Part shown: positions 26,203 to 37,300 of the stretch, in pieces
Layout: each line of letters opens with the position of its first letter
Numbering within the stretch: position 1 is the first letter of the stretch
Source: Acidovorax sp. MR-S7
GTDB taxonomy: Bacteria; Pseudomonadota; Gammaproteobacteria; Burkholderiales; Burkholderiaceae_C
Length of the DNA: 64,000 nucleotides
Reading direction: 5' to 3'
Assembly (NCBI RefSeq): GCF_000400995.2
Contig: NZ_DF238933.1
Location: 1-64,000 of the forward strand
Notes under the pieces: model-generated
Told to the model about the DNA's origin: nothing
The model's database searches: none
The model's input: the letters and a program-made list of their open reading frames with translations, nothing else
Made by a program: the position numbers and the translations under genes

Positions 26203-28632
26203 ATGCAACGTGAAACCACCGACCTTGCGCCCAGCCTGCCCGCGCAGCCCATCAGCCTGGATGTGCTGCGGGAGAAATACTTCAAGAATGGCGAGAGCGA
26301 CGTGGACGACCTGTTCGGGCGCGTGGCGCGCGCGCTCGCCTCGGTGGAACGCGAGGAACTGCGCGAGGCCATGGAGGCGCGCTTCCTCGACAACCTGCGC
26401 TCGGGCGCGATCGGCGCCGGCCGCATCATGAGCGCGGCGGGCACCGACATCCAGGCCACGCTCATCAACTGCTTCGTGCAGCCCGTGGGCGACTGCATCC
26501 AGGGCGTGGACGACGCCGGCTATCCCGGCATCTACGAGGCCCTGCGCGAGGCCGCCGAAACCATGCGCCGCGGCGGCGGCGTGGGCTACGACTTCTCTCG
26601 TATCCGTCCGCGCGGCGCGCTGGTCAAGGGCACGGCGTCGATGGCTTCGGGGCCGTGCAGCTACATCAACGTGTTCGACCAGTCGTGCTCCACGGTGGAG
26701 AGCGCCGGCGCGCGCCGCGGCGCGCAGATGGGCGTGCTGCGCATCGACCACCCCGACGTGCTGGACTTCATCACCGCCAAGCGCACGCCCGGCCGCTGGA
26801 ACAACTTCAACGTCTCCGTGGGGGTGCCCGACGCCTTCATGGAGGCGGTGGAGCAGGACCGCGACTGGGAGCTGGTGCACACGGCGGCCCCCGGAGCCGA
26901 GCTGCTCAAAGATGGGGCGCGCCAGCGCGCCGACGGCCAATGGGTGTACCGCACGGTGCGCGCGCGCGACCTGTGGGACACGATCATGAAGTCCGCCTAC
27001 GACTTCGCCGAGCCCGGCATCCTGTTCCTGGACCAGATCAACACCGACAACAACCTGCACTACACCGAGAACATCCAGGCCACCAACCCCTGCGGAGAGC
27101 AGCCGCTGCCGCCCTACGGCTGCTGCGACCTGGGCCCCATCATCCTCACGCGCTTCGTGCGCAACCCGTTCGGCCTGCACGGGGCGGCGGCGTTCGACTT
27201 CGAGGCGTTCGAACAGGCCGTCGCCACCCAGGTGCGCGCGCTGGACAACGTGCTGGACGTGACCTTCTGGCCGCTGACACAGCAGCAGGCCGAGTCCGCC
27301 GCCAAGCGCCGCATCGGCGTGGGCTTCACCGGCATGGGCAACACCCTGGCCATGCTGTGCAGGCGTTACGACCGCCAGGAAGGGCGCGACATGGCCGTGC
27401 AGATCGCCGAGCGCATGCGCAATGCGGCCTACCGCGCTTCCGTCGAGCTGGCCAAGGAAAAGGGGCGCTTCCCCAAGTTCGACGCCGACGGCTACCTCGC
27501 CAAGGGCACCTTCGCCAGCCGCCTTCCCGAGGACATCCAGAAGGCCATCCGCAAGCACGGCATCCGCAACAGCCACCTGCTGTCCATCGCACCCACGGGC
27601 ACGGTCAGCCTGGCCTTCGCCGACAACGCCTCCAACGGCATCGAGCCGCCGTTCTCGTGGACCTACACGCGCCGCAAGCGCGAGGCCGACGGCAGCAAGA
27701 GCGAGTACGTGGTGGAAGACTACGCTTGGCGCCTGTACAAGACCCTCGGCGGCGACGTGAACCGGCTGCCCGAGTATTTCGTGAACGCCATGGACATGGC
27801 GGCCGCCGACCACGTGGCCATGATGGAGGCCGTACAGCCCTACGTGGACACGGCCATCTCCAAGACCGTGAATGTGCCCGAGGACTACCCCTACGGCGAC
27901 TTCAAGAACCTGTACCTGCAGGCCTGGCACTCGGGCCTCAAGGGCCTGGCCACCTACCGCCCCAACAGCATTCTGGGCGCTGTGCTGGAAGTGCCTGCCG
28001 CCGCGCCGGCCCCGGCACCGGAGCCCACGGCTGCAGCACCCGCTTTCGACCCCATGCGCACCATGATCGAGAGCCGCCCCAAGGGCGGCCTGTCGGCCGT
28101 GGCCGAGAAGCTGGAATACTGGACGCAGGAAGGCCACAAGACCCTCTACCTCATCGTCTCCTTCCTGCCCGTGCCGGACGGCCGGGGCGGCACGGTGGAC
28201 CGCGCCATCGAGTTCTTCATGCCCGTGGGCCAGAGTGGCGAGTCGCAGCAGTGGATCACCTCCAGCATGCGCCTGCTGTCGCTGGCCGCGCGCGGCGGCT
28301 TCCTGGAGCGGGCGCTGTCCGACATGCGCAAGGTCGCCTGGGACCGCGGCCCCGTGCGCTTGGGGCAGCATGAACGCGCCGACGGCGCGCGCGTACCGCT
28401 GTGGCACGACTCCGAGGTGGCCGCCATCGCCTATGCCGTGCAGAACATCCTGGCCAGCCGCGCCCAGGCGCCCCAGCAGCAGGTGCTGCCGCTGGACGAG
28501 CCCGACATGCCTGCCGGCATGCCGCCCGCCATGGCCGGCAAGAAGTGCCACGAATGCGGCGCCCATGCCGTGATCCGCAAGGATGGCTGCGACTACTGCA
28601 CCCAGTGCGGTGCATTGGGTAGCTGCGGTTGA
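26203..28632 (+). CDS. nrdJ: Adenosylcobalamin-dependent (class II) ribonucleotide reductase
   Basis: NrdJ makes deoxyribonucleotides using adenosylcobalamin as radical source and needs no oxygen. The 809-residue protein has the first redox cysteine region [10 protein letters not shown] (C90, C98), [15 protein letters not shown], and the active-site [17 protein letters not shown] with C297 and E299. The phosphate-binding [22 protein letters not shown] follows. The C-terminus is a four-cysteine knuckle (CHECG ... CDYCTQCG), the family's thiol-exchange tail. There is no separate small subunit gene, as expected. ATG 26203 lies 7 bases after a GGAG. The adjacent anaerobic nitrate locus and the FNR-like promoter fit use under low oxygen. 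Confidence 0.93.
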   Translation: MQRETTDLAPSLPAQPISLDVLREKYFKNGESDVDDLFGRVARALASVEREELREAMEARFLDNLRSGAIGAGRIMSAAGTDIQATLINCFVQPVGDCIQGVDDAGYPGIYEALREAAETMRRGGGVGYDFSRIRPRGALVKGTASMASGPCSYINVFDQSCSTVESAGARRGAQMGVLRIDHPDVLDFITAKRTPGRWNNFNVSVGVPDAFMEAVEQDRDWELVHTAAPGAELLKDGARQRADGQWVYRTVRARDLWDTIMKSAYDFAEPGILFLDQINTDNNLHYTENIQATNPCGEQPLPPYGCCDLGPIILTRFVRNPFGLHGAAAFDFEAFEQAVATQVRALDNVLDVTFWPLTQQQAESAAKRRIGVGFTGMGNTLAMLCRRYDRQEGRDMAVQIAERMRNAAYRASVELAKEKGRFPKFDADGYLAKGTFASRLPEDIQKAIRKHGIRNSHLLSIAPTGTVSLAFADNASNGIEPPFSWTYTRRKREADGSKSEYVVEDYAWRLYKTLGGDVNRLPEYFVNAMDMAAADHVAMMEAVQPYVDTAISKTVNVPEDYPYGDFKNLYLQAWHSGLKGLATYRPNSILGAVLEVPAAAPAPAPEPTAAAPAFDPMRTMIESRPKGGLSAVAEKLEYWTQEGHKTLYLIVSFLPVPDGRGGTVDRAIEFFMPVGQSGESQQWITSSMRLLSLAARGGFLERALSDMRKVAWDRGPVRLGQHERADGARVPLWHDSEVAAIAYAVQNILASRAQAPQQQVLPLDEPDMPAGMPPAMAGKKCHECGAHAVIRKDGCDYCTQCGALGSCG

Positions 28633-28634
28633 TG

Positions 28635-28696
28635 CTTCTGAAAAGATAGCTGGTCGCGCTTGACCAGAAAGGGCTGCGGGCGAATTTCATTCAAAT
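28635..28696 (+). repeat. Interspersed repeat copy 5 (nrdJ-narX gap)
   Basis: Reads AAGATAGCTGGTCGCGCTT, 6 nt, AAAGGGCTGCGGGC, GAATTTCATTCAAA. It starts 3 bases after the nrdJ stop and ends about 20 bases before the narX FNR box. The second half-stem is degraded compared with copies 1-3. Confidence 0.75.
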
Positions 28697-28716
28697 CGTC
28701 CTGCCCCTCGTGCCGC

Positions 28717-28763
28717 TTGATGCAGGTCAAGGTGGGCGAGCCGTACCTGCCTACACTGCCCCC
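28717..28763 (+). promoter_or_regulatory. FNR/ANR box and -10 box of narX; probable leaderless start
   Basis: TTGAT-GCAG-GTCAA at 28717-28730 fits the FNR consensus (RTCAA variant). TACACT at 28752-28757 is a good -10 box and predicts transcription start at about 28764, the A of the narX ATG. This puts the FNR box centre near -40.5, close to the class II position. No ribosome-binding sequence precedes the ATG, which agrees with a leaderless or near-leaderless mRNA. Confidence 0.55.
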
Positions 28764-30692
28764 ATGCGCAAGAAGCCCACGCTGTCCACCAAGCTGCTGG
28801 CCATGGGCACGGTCTTCCTGCTCGTGGCCCTGGCTTCCATCGGCTTCACGCTGTGGGTGACCTGGCAGCTCGAAGGCGGCGCGGCCGCCGTGAACGAGGC
28901 GGGCCGCCTGCGCATGAACATGCTGCGCATGGTGCTGGCGCAGCAGAACGAGTCGCCCGAAGAGGTGGCTCGGCTGGCGCAGCGCTTCGATGCCAGCCTG
29001 GAGCTGCTGCGCACGGGCGACCCGGCGCGGCCGCTGTTCGTGCCCTGGAGCGATGCCACGCACGAACGCTATGAGCACATCACCCGGCAATGGCGCGCGC
29101 TGCAGGAGGTCTGGAAGACCTCCCACCCGCCGGGCGGCACCGAGGCTGTGGCCCTGGGCGATGCCTTCGTGCACCAGCTCGACGGCTTCGTCGAGGCCAT
29201 CGAGATCCAGATCGTGCGCTGGACCGCCGCACTGCACCTGTTCCAGCTTTTCATGGTGGCGCTGGCCATCGGCGCTGCCGTGGCCTTCATGGCGCTGAGC
29301 TACCTGCTGGTGCTCAACCCCGTGACGCGGCTGCAGCAGGCACTGGCCAGCGTGCGGCGCGGTGCGCTGGACACGCGCCTGGCCGTGGAGACGGACGACG
29401 AGTTCGGCCAGCTCGCGGCGGGCTTCAACCTCATGGCCCATGCGCTGCAGGCTTCGCACGAGGACCTGGAGCGCAAGGTGCGCGAGAAGACCGCCAGCAT
29501 CGAGGTGCAGAACCAGCGCCTGTCAGCGCTCTACGCGGTGAGCGCCCTGGGCGCCGAGGCCGGCAGCCTGGAGGTGCTGACCCAGGGCTTCGTGCAGCAG
29601 ATCCGCCGCGTGGCCGGCTGCGACGCGGCCGCCGTGCGCTGGTCCGACGAGGCCAATGAGCGCTACGTGCTGCTGGCCTCCGACGGGCTGCCGCGCTCCC
29701 TGGCCGAGGAGGAGCATTGCCTGCTCACCGGCACCTGCGAATGCGGGCAGGTGCGGGCCGATGCGCGCATGCGCGTGATCCCCATTGCTCCTGCGTCGGA
29801 CGTGCAGCTGCCGCACTGCCGCGAGGCCGGCTTCGAGACCGTGGTGAGCATCCCCGTGCAGCTGCAGCAGCGCCTGCTGGGCGAAGTGACGCTGTTCTAC
29901 CGCACGCCGCTCGCGCTGTCGGACGGCATGCGCGAGCTGCTGTCCACCATGGCGCGCCACCTGGCCAGCTCCATGGAGAGCCTGCGCGCCACGGCGCTGG
30001 AGCGCGAGGCCGCCGTGGCCGAGGAGCGCGGACTGATCGCGCGCGAGCTGCACGACTCCATCGCCCAGTCGCTGGCCTTCCTCAAGATCCAGACGCAGCT
30101 GCTGCGCGACGCCGTCGCCAAGGACAACGCCGTAGCGCGCGACCGCAGCATCGACGAGCTGGACGTGGGCGTGCGCGAGTGCTACGCCGACGTGCGCGAG
30201 CTGCTGGTGCACTTCCGCACCCGTACCAAAGACGAGGACATCGAAGACGCGCTGCGCGCCACGCTCTCCAAGTTCGAGCACCAGACGGGCGTGGCCACGT
30301 CGCTCGCCATGGCGGGCCAGGGCCTGCCGCTGGCGCCGGACGTGCAGGTGCAGGTGCTGCACATCGTGCAGGAAGCGCTGTCCAACGTGCGCAAGCACGC
30401 CGGCGCGCGCCGCGTGGAGCTGCGCGTGCAGCGCCACCCGCGCTGGCGCTTCGAGGTGCACGACGACGGCCGGGGCTTCCGCCCGCAGGACGTGCCGCCC
30501 GATTCGCTGCACGTGGGCCTGGGCATCATGCGCGAGCGCGCGCAGCGCATCGGCGCCGCGCTGCGGCTGGACTCCGCCCCGGACGGCGCGGGCACCAGCG
30601 TGATCGTGGAGCTGCCTCCCATGCGCCGCGAGGAGGACCATGAAGGCACCCACGGCGAAGCGCTTCCCCTTTCCCTTGCCACCACGCCATGA
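28764..30692 (+). CDS. narX: Nitrate/nitrite sensor histidine kinase NarX
   Basis: Membrane sensor kinase that phosphorylates NarL in response to nitrate and nitrite. The 642-residue protein has TM1 at about 10-32 and a periplasmic P-box-like segment (VNEAGRLRMNMLRM, 43-56). TM2 is at about 155-178, followed by HAMP and a central GAF-like module with the NarX cysteine cluster (C319, C325, C327 and a later LPHC). A HisKA_3 H-box with His430 in ARELHDSIAQ precedes an HATPase with EALSNVRKHA and DDGRGF. ATG 28764 begins the signal-anchor. It overlaps narL by 4 bases. An FNR box upstream suggests expression at low oxygen. Confidence 0.94.
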   Translation: MRKKPTLSTKLLAMGTVFLLVALASIGFTLWVTWQLEGGAAAVNEAGRLRMNMLRMVLAQQNESPEEVARLAQRFDASLELLRTGDPARPLFVPWSDATHERYEHITRQWRALQEVWKTSHPPGGTEAVALGDAFVHQLDGFVEAIEIQIVRWTAALHLFQLFMVALAIGAAVAFMALSYLLVLNPVTRLQQALASVRRGALDTRLAVETDDEFGQLAAGFNLMAHALQASHEDLERKVREKTASIEVQNQRLSALYAVSALGAEAGSLEVLTQGFVQQIRRVAGCDAAAVRWSDEANERYVLLASDGLPRSLAEEEHCLLTGTCECGQVRADARMRVIPIAPASDVQLPHCREAGFETVVSIPVQLQQRLLGEVTLFYRTPLALSDGMRELLSTMARHLASSMESLRATALEREAAVAEERGLIARELHDSIAQSLAFLKIQTQLLRDAVAKDNAVARDRSIDELDVGVRECYADVRELLVHFRTRTKDEDIEDALRATLSKFEHQTGVATSLAMAGQGLPLAPDVQVQVLHIVQEALSNVRKHAGARRVELRVQRHPRWRFEVHDDGRGFRPQDVPPDSLHVGLGIMRERAQRIGAALRLDSAPDGAGTSVIVELPPMRREEDHEGTHGEALPLSLATTP

Positions 30693-31351
30693 CCTCCTGT
30701 ATTTCCGTCTTCCTGATCGACGACCACACCCTGCTGCGCCGCGGCCTGGTGGCCCTGCTGTCGCAGCAGCCGGACCTGCGCGTGGTGGGCGAGGCCGGCG
30801 ACGCCGGCGAGGCGCTGCGCCAGCTGCCGGTGCTGCGGCCCGACGTGATCCTGCTGGACAACCACCTGCCCGGCGTGCTCGGCGTGGACGCCATCGCCGG
30901 CCTGCGCGAGGCCTCGCAGGGCAGCCGCGTGATCATGCTCACCGTGAGCGAGGACGGACAGGACCTCGCCGCCGCGCTGCGCAACGGCGCACAGGGCTAC
31001 CTGCTCAAGACCATCGACGGAGACCTGCTCGCCCAGGGCATCCGCCGCGCCGCGCGCGGCGAGCCCGTGGTCAGCCCCGAGATGATGGGCAAGCTGGTCG
31101 CCGCCTTCCAGTCGCAGGGCGTGCCCGAGCCCGAGGCGCAGCCACTGCCGGACGGTCCCGCCTCGCCCCTGTCGCCGCGCGAGGAGGACGTGCTGCGCGA
31201 GATTGCGCGCGGCGCGAGCAACAAGGAAATCGCGCGCACGCTCGACATCGCCGAGACCACGGTCAAGATCCACGTGCAGCACATCCTGCGCAAGCTCGGC
31301 CTGAGCTCGCGCGTGCAGGCGGCGGTGTACGCCTCGGACCGCCTGCGCTGA
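30689..31351 (+). CDS. narL: Nitrate response regulator NarL
   Basis: Response regulator paired with NarX. The 220-residue protein has a receiver domain (4-120) with the acidic pocket DD at 11-12, phospho-acceptor D57 in LLDNHLPG, and the conserved Lys in GYLLKTID. After a linker (about 130-155), a LuxR/NarL helix-turn-helix occupies 156-215 ([35 protein letters not shown]). It would activate narK and narG promoters on nitrate. Its ATG overlaps the narX stop (ATGA), so the two are translationally coupled. A repeat copy and a strong terminator follow. Confidence 0.95.
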   Translation: MTSCISVFLIDDHTLLRRGLVALLSQQPDLRVVGEAGDAGEALRQLPVLRPDVILLDNHLPGVLGVDAIAGLREASQGSRVIMLTVSEDGQDLAAALRNGAQGYLLKTIDGDLLAQGIRRAARGEPVVSPEMMGKLVAAFQSQGVPEPEAQPLPDGPASPLSPREEDVLREIARGASNKEIARTLDIAETTVKIHVQHILRKLGLSSRVQAAVYASDRLR

Positions 31352-31355
31352 CGAA

Positions 31356-31420
31356 CTCTCTTTTTGATAGCTGCCAGCGCTTGATGGACGGGCGCTGAGG
31401 CCCCTTTTCGCTTGAAATCT
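31356..31420 (+). repeat. Interspersed repeat copy 6 (after narL)
   Basis: Reads TTTTGATAGCTGCCAGCGCTT, then an 8-nt spacer, GGCGCTGAGGCC, CCTTTTCGCTTGAAA (sequence given in parts). It begins 4 bases after the narL stop and lies upstream of the narL terminator. Confidence 0.82.
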
Positions 31421-31442
31421 GCAGGGGCGGCATAGTTCTTTC

Positions 31443-31466
31443 GGACGATGGCGCCATCGTCCTTTT
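31443..31466 (+). terminator. Rho-independent terminator after narXL
   Basis: GGACGATGGC is followed directly by its exact complement GCCATCGTCC (31443-31462) and then TTTT. A perfect 10-bp-armed stem with a U tract after narL should end the narXL transcript and isolate it from narK1. Confidence 0.8.
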
Positions 31467-31551
31467 GCCGTGCCGTGGGCCTTCCACAGACGGATGGGCA
31501 AGGCGCGGGCCCTGGGTTACCATGGCAAGGCATTCGCAAGAGAGGACTTCC

Positions 31552-32814
31552 ATGCCTTCCCCGTCACCCCACGCAGCAGAAGACCCGCGCCACACCCGTC
31601 AGGCCTGGTCGGTGCTCATCGTGAGCACGCTGGCTTTCACCGTCTGTTTCATGGTCTGGATGATGTTCGGCGTCATCGGCATCCCGATCAAGAAGATGCT
31701 GAACCTGAACGCCACCGAGTTCGGCCTGCTCACCGCCATGCCCGTGCTCACCGGCTCGCTGGTGCGCGTGCCGCTGGGCATCTGGACCGACAAGTACGGC
31801 GGCCGCATCGTCATGGCCGTGCTGCTGGCCCTCACCGTGCCCGCCATCTGGGTCATGGGCTACGCCACGCAGTACTGGCACTTTCTCGTCATCGGCCTGT
31901 TCGTGGGGCTGGCCGGGGGCGCGTTCTCGGTCGGCACGCCCTACGTGGCGCGCTGGTTCCCCAAGAACCGCCAGGGCACGGCCATGGGCGTGTACGGCGC
32001 GGGCAACTCGGGCGCGGCGGTGAACAAGTTCGTCGCCCCGGTGATCCTGGTGGCCTTCGGCTGGCAGGCCGTGCCGCATGTTTATGCGGCCATCATGCTG
32101 GGCACGCTGGTGGTGTTCTGGGTGTTCTCGTACAGCGACCCCTCGCACCTGGTGCCGAGCAACGTCAAGTTCACCGACCAGCTCAAGGCGCTGAAGGACC
32201 CCAGGGTGCTCAAGTACTGCCAGTACTACAGCATCGTGTTCGGCGGCTATGTGGCGCTGGCGTTGTGGATGGTGCAGTACTACGTGGGCGAGTACGGCCT
32301 GGACATCCGCGTGGCTGCGCTGCTGGCCGCGTGCTTTTCGTTGCCCGGTGGCGTGCTGCGCGCCATCGGTGGCGTGCTGTCGGACAAGTACGGCGCGCAC
32401 AGCGTGACCTGGTGGGTTCTGTGGGTAAGCTGGATCTGCCTGTTCCTGCTGTCGTACCCGCAGACCGACTTCACCGTTCTCACCGTCGATGGCCCCAAGG
32501 TGTTCCACATCGGCCTGAACGTCTATGTGTTCACCGCGCTGATGGCCGTGCTCGGCGTGGCCTGGGCCTTTGGCAAGGCCAGCGTGTTCAAGTACATCAG
32601 CGACGACTACCCCGGCAACATCGGCACGATCAGCGGCATCGTGGGGCTGGCCGGCGGCATGGGCGGCTTCATCCTGCCGATCATGTTCGGCGCGCTGATG
32701 GACTGGACGGGCGTGCGCTCCAGCGCCTTCATGCTCATGTACGGCGTGGTCTGGGTCTCGCTGATCTGGATGTATTTCACAGAAGTGCGCCGCACCGACG
32801 TGATGGATCACTGA
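31552..32814 (+). CDS. narK1: Nitrate/nitrite transporter NarK (first of tandem pair)
   Basis: A 420-residue major-facilitator transporter with 12 predicted helices, nitrate/nitrite porter family. The nitrate signature segments are visible in TM5 ([17 protein letters not shown]) and TM11 ([15 protein letters not shown]). The loop after TM2 has the MFS motif [10 protein letters not shown]. Tandem narK genes ahead of narGHJI usually divide labour as proton-coupled nitrate uptake (NarK1) and nitrate/nitrite exchange (NarK2). By length and sequence this is the NarK1-like member. ATG 31552 has GAGAGGA 5 bases upstream; an earlier in-frame ATG at 31522 lacks this. Confidence 0.9.
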   Translation: MPSPSPHAAEDPRHTRQAWSVLIVSTLAFTVCFMVWMMFGVIGIPIKKMLNLNATEFGLLTAMPVLTGSLVRVPLGIWTDKYGGRIVMAVLLALTVPAIWVMGYATQYWHFLVIGLFVGLAGGAFSVGTPYVARWFPKNRQGTAMGVYGAGNSGAAVNKFVAPVILVAFGWQAVPHVYAAIMLGTLVVFWVFSYSDPSHLVPSNVKFTDQLKALKDPRVLKYCQYYSIVFGGYVALALWMVQYYVGEYGLDIRVAALLAACFSLPGGVLRAIGGVLSDKYGAHSVTWWVLWVSWICLFLLSYPQTDFTVLTVDGPKVFHIGLNVYVFTALMAVLGVAWAFGKASVFKYISDDYPGNIGTISGIVGLAGGMGGFILPIMFGALMDWTGVRSSAFMLMYGVVWVSLIWMYFTEVRRTDVMDH

Positions 32815-32836
32815 AACCTTCTGAAAGGTGCCTTCC

Positions 32837-34282
32837 ATGTCAACCCCCGCCGTATCGCACGCCGGCGCCCGCCAGGGCCGCCTGCTCACGCTCTGGACGC
32901 CTGAGGACAAACAGTTCTGGGAGCGTGAGGGCGAGGCTGTCGCCAAGCTCAACCTGTGGATCTCGGTGCCCGCGCTGTTCCTGGCCTTCGCCATCTGGCA
33001 GGTCTGGAGCGTGGTCGCCGTGAACCTGCCCGCCCTGGGCTTCAAGTACTCGACCAACCAGTTGTTCTGGCTGGCCGCGGCACCCGCGCTCTCGGGCGCC
33101 ACGCTGCGCATCTTCTACTCGTTCATGGTGCCGGTGTTCGGTGGGCGGCGCTGGACGGCGCTGTCCACCGCGTCGCTGCTGATACCGGCCATCGGCATCG
33201 GCATGGCGGTACAGGACAACACCACCAGTTACCCCACCATGCTGATCCTGGCGCTGCTGTGCGGGCTCGGTGGCGGCAACTTCAGCTCCAGCATGGCCAA
33301 CATCAGCTTCTTCTTTCCGAAGGAACGCAAGGGCTCGGCGCTGGGCGTGAATGCGGGCCTGGGCAACCTGGGCGTGTCGGTGGTGCAGTTCCTGAGTCCG
33401 CTGGTCATCACGGCCGGCATCTTCGGCATCTTCGGCGGCGAGGCGCAGACCATCGTGAAGAACGGCGAGCACACGCAGGTGTGGGCGCAGAACGCGGCCT
33501 TCATCTGGGTGCCGTGGATCGCCATCGCGTCGATCGCTGCCTGGTTCGGCATGCACGACATCGCCGACGCCAAGGCCAGCTTCGCGGCGCAGGCCGCCAT
33601 CTTCAAGCGCAAGCACAACTGGCTGATGTGCGTGCTGTACCTGGGGACCTTCGGCTCGTTCATCGGTTTCGCGGCAGGCTTCCCGCTGCTCATCAAGAGC
33701 CAGTTCCCTGACGTCAACCCACTGGCCTATGCCTGGCTCGGTCCGCTGGTGGGCGCGGTGATCCGTCCCTTCGGCGGCTGGCTGTCCGACAAGGTGGGCG
33801 GCGGCGTGGTGACGTTCTGGAACTTCATCGTCATGGCGCTGGCTGTGCTCGGCGTGCTGTATTTCCTGCCCAAGGGTGCGGGTGGCTACGCACTGCCGTT
33901 CGGCCCGCAGGAAGGCAGCTTTGGCGGCTTCTTCGTCATGTTCCTGATGCTGTTTCTTACCACCGGCATTGGCAACGGTTCGACCTTCCGCATGATCCCC
34001 GTGATTTTTCTCACGCAGAAGCTCAACGAGCTGCGCGGCAACGACGACGCCGCCAAGGCCCAGGCCATCAAGGACGGCAACACCGAGGGCGCCGCCGCCG
34101 TCGGCTTTGCCGGCGCGCTGGGGGCGTACGGCGGTTTCTTCATTCCCAAGAGCTATGGCAGCTCGATCGCGGCAACGGGCGGGCCCGAGTTCGCGCTGTG
34201 GATGTTTGCGGTTTTCTACACCCTGTGCATCGTCATCACCTGGTGGTACTACGCGCGCAAGAACGCGGAAATGCCTTGCTGA
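32837..34282 (+). CDS. narK2: Nitrate/nitrite transporter NarK (second of tandem pair)
   Basis: A 481-residue nitrate/nitrite porter with 12 predicted helices. It has longer loops than its neighbour, notably a periplasmic stretch near 190-215 and a cytoplasmic insert around 400-425 (NDDAAKAQAIKDGNTEG). The nitrate signatures appear as NAGLGNLGVSVVQFLSP and GFAGALGAYGGFFIP. This is the NarK2-like form commonly linked to nitrate/nitrite antiport. ATG 32837 follows GAAAGGTG; the frame has a GTG three codons earlier. It is 22 bases after narK1 and 40 bases before narG, so narK1K2GHJI is likely one operon. Confidence 0.9.
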   Translation: MSTPAVSHAGARQGRLLTLWTPEDKQFWEREGEAVAKLNLWISVPALFLAFAIWQVWSVVAVNLPALGFKYSTNQLFWLAAAPALSGATLRIFYSFMVPVFGGRRWTALSTASLLIPAIGIGMAVQDNTTSYPTMLILALLCGLGGGNFSSSMANISFFFPKERKGSALGVNAGLGNLGVSVVQFLSPLVITAGIFGIFGGEAQTIVKNGEHTQVWAQNAAFIWVPWIAIASIAAWFGMHDIADAKASFAAQAAIFKRKHNWLMCVLYLGTFGSFIGFAAGFPLLIKSQFPDVNPLAYAWLGPLVGAVIRPFGGWLSDKVGGGVVTFWNFIVMALAVLGVLYFLPKGAGGYALPFGPQEGSFGGFFVMFLMLFLTTGIGNGSTFRMIPVIFLTQKLNELRGNDDAAKAQAIKDGNTEGAAAVGFAGALGAYGGFFIPKSYGSSIAATGGPEFALWMFAVFYTLCIVITWWYYARKNAEMPC

Positions 34283-34322
34283 TACGTCCCTGACCCCGAC
34301 AACGATTTCAAGGAGCCCCACG

Positions 34323-37300
34323 ATGAGTCATTTTCTCGACCGTCTCTCTTACTTCGCGCAGCCGCGTGAAACCTTCTCGGATGGCCACGGCCAGACCAAC
34401 GGCGAAGACCGTACCTGGGAAGATGCCTACCGCGACCGCTGGGCGCACGACAAGATCGTGCGCTCCACCCACGGCGTGAACTGCACGGGCTCTTGCTCGT
34501 GGAAGATTTACGTCAAGGGCGGCATCGTCACCTGGGAAACCCAGCAGACCGATTACCCGCGCACGCGCGCTGACCTGCCCAACCACGAGCCGCGCGGCTG
34601 CGCGCGTGGTGCGTCGTACTCGTGGTACCTCTACAGCGCCAACCGCGTGAAATACCCCATGGTGCGTGGGCGCCTGCTCAAGCACTGGCGCGCGGCGCTG
34701 ACCGTGGCCAAGAGTCCGGTCGATGCCTGGGCCGCCATCGTCGAGAACGACAGTGCGCGGCGTGAGTGGCAGAAGCAGCGCGGCCTGGGCGGCTTCGTGC
34801 GCAGCACCTGGGACGAAGTCAACCAGATGATCGCTGCGGCGAACGTCTACACCATCAAAAAGCATGGCCCGGATCGCATCATCGGCTTCTCGCCGATTCC
34901 GGCGATGTCGATGATTTCCTACGCCGCAGGCTCGCGCTACCTGAGCCTGATTGGCGGCGTGTGCTTGAGCTTCTACGACTGGTACTGCGACTTGCCGCCG
35001 TCCAGTCCGCAGGTGTGGGGCGAGCAGACCGACGTGCCGGAGAGCGCCGACTGGTACAACTCCAACTTCATCATCGCCTGGGGCTCGAACGTGCCGCAGA
35101 CGCGCACGCCCGACGCCCACTTCTTCACCGAGGTGCGCTACAAGGGCGCCAAGGTCGTGGCCGTCACACCCGACTACTCCGAGGTGGCCAAGCTGGCCGA
35201 CCTGTGGATGCACCCCAAGCAGGGCACCGATGCCGCCGTGGCCATGGCCATGGGGCATGTGATCCTCAAGGAGTTCTACTTCGACAAGCGCTCGGCGTAC
35301 TTTGACGACTACGCGCGCCGCTACACCGATCTGCCGCTGCTCGTGGTGCTGGAGCAAAAGACGCTGCCCGACGGGCGCACGGTCATGGTGCCGGGCCGCT
35401 ACGTGCGCGCCAGCGACTTCGAGGGCCACCTGGGCCAGACCAACCACCCCGACTGGAAGACCGTGGCCTACGGCTCCGACGGCCAGGTGGCGCTGCCTAA
35501 CGGCTCGATCGGCTTCCGCTGGGGCAAGGACGGGCGTGACGACCAGGGGCTGTGGAACCTCGAATCGAAGGAAGCACGCACGGGCAATGACGTGCAACTC
35601 AAGCTCTCGGTGCTCGAAGACGGTGCGCAGGCGCATGACGTGGCCGACGTCGCCTTCCCGTACTTTGGCGGCATCGCCACGCCCAACTTCAATGCCAACG
35701 AGCAGGGCGGCGACGTGGTGGTGCGCCGCGTGCCCGTCACCCACCTTGACCTGCGCGGCGAAGGCGTGCAGGGCCGCGTGGCCGTGGCCACGGTGTTCGA
35801 CTTGCAGGCAGCGCAGTACGGCATCCACCGCGGCCTGCCGGGCGAGGGCGCTTACGAGGGCTATGACGCCAACGCGCCCTATACCCCGGCATGGCAGGAG
35901 CGCATTACCGGCGTGCCGCGCGACCAGGTGATCGCCATCGCGCGCCAGTTCGCCGACAACGCCGACAAGACGCATGGCAAGTCCATGGTCATCATCGGCG
36001 CGGCCATGAACCACTGGTACCACTGCGACATGAACTACCGCGGCATCATCAACATGCTGATGATGTGTGGCTGCATCGGCCAGAGCGGTGGCGGCTGGTC
36101 GCACTACGTGGGCCAGGAAAAGCTGCGTCCGCAAACCGGCTGGACGGCGCTGGCCTTTGCGCTGGACTGGATCCGCCCGCCGCGCCAGCAGAACTCCACC
36201 AGCTTCTTCTATGCCCACACCGACCAGTGGCGCTACGAAAAACTGGGTGTGGAAGAAGTGCTCTCGCCCCTGGCCGACCGCCAGGCCTACCAGGGCGCGA
36301 TGATCGACTTCAACGTGCGCTCCGAACGCATGGGCTGGCTGCCCAGTGCGCCGCAGCTGCAGACCAACCCGCTGCAAGTGGTCAAGGACGCGCAAAAGCG
36401 CGGCATGGACCCCAAGGACTACGTGGTGCAGTCGCTCGAAGACGGCTCGCTCACCATGAGCTGTGAGGACCCCGACCACCCTGCCAACTGGCCGCGCAAC
36501 ATGTTCGTGTGGCGCTCCAACATCCTGGGCAGTTCGGGCAAGGGGCACGAGTACTTCCTCAAGCACCTGCTGGGCACCACCCACGGCGTGCAGGGCAAGG
36601 ACCTGGGTCCGCAGGATGCCAAGCCCGAAGAAGTGCAGTGGCACGCCCAGGCGCCCGAAGGCAAGCTGGATCTGTTGGTCACGCTCGATTTCCGCATGAG
36701 CACCACCTGCCTGTATTCGGACATCGTGTTGCCCACGGCCACCTGGTACGAGAAGAACGACCTCAACACCAGCGACATGCACCCGTTCATCCACCCGCTG
36801 TCGGCGGCCGTCGATCCGGCGTGGCAGGCCAGGAGCGACTGGGAGATCTACAAGGGCTTCGCCAAGGCGTTCAGCGAGGTCTGCGTGGGCCACCTGGGCG
36901 TGGAAAAGGAGGTGGTGCTCACGCCCATCATGCACGACACGCCCGCCGAGCTGGCCCAGCCCTACGGCGTGCGCGAGTGGAAGAAGGGCGAGTGCGAGCT
37001 GGTGCCCGGCAAGACCGCGCCGCAGATCGCGGTGGTCGAGCGCGACTACCCCAACACCTACAAGCGCTTCACGGCCCTGGGGCCGCTGATGGACAAAATC
37101 GGCAACGGCGGCAAGGGCATTGCCTGGAACACCGAAACCGAGGTGGCGCAGCTGGGCGACCTCAACGGCCGCGTGCGTGAGGAAGGCGCCACGCAGGGCC
37201 GCCCGAAGATCGTGAGCGACATCGACGCCACCGAGGTGGTGATGATGCTCGCCCCCGAAACCAACGGCCACGTGGCCTGCAAGGCCTGGGAGGCGCTGGG

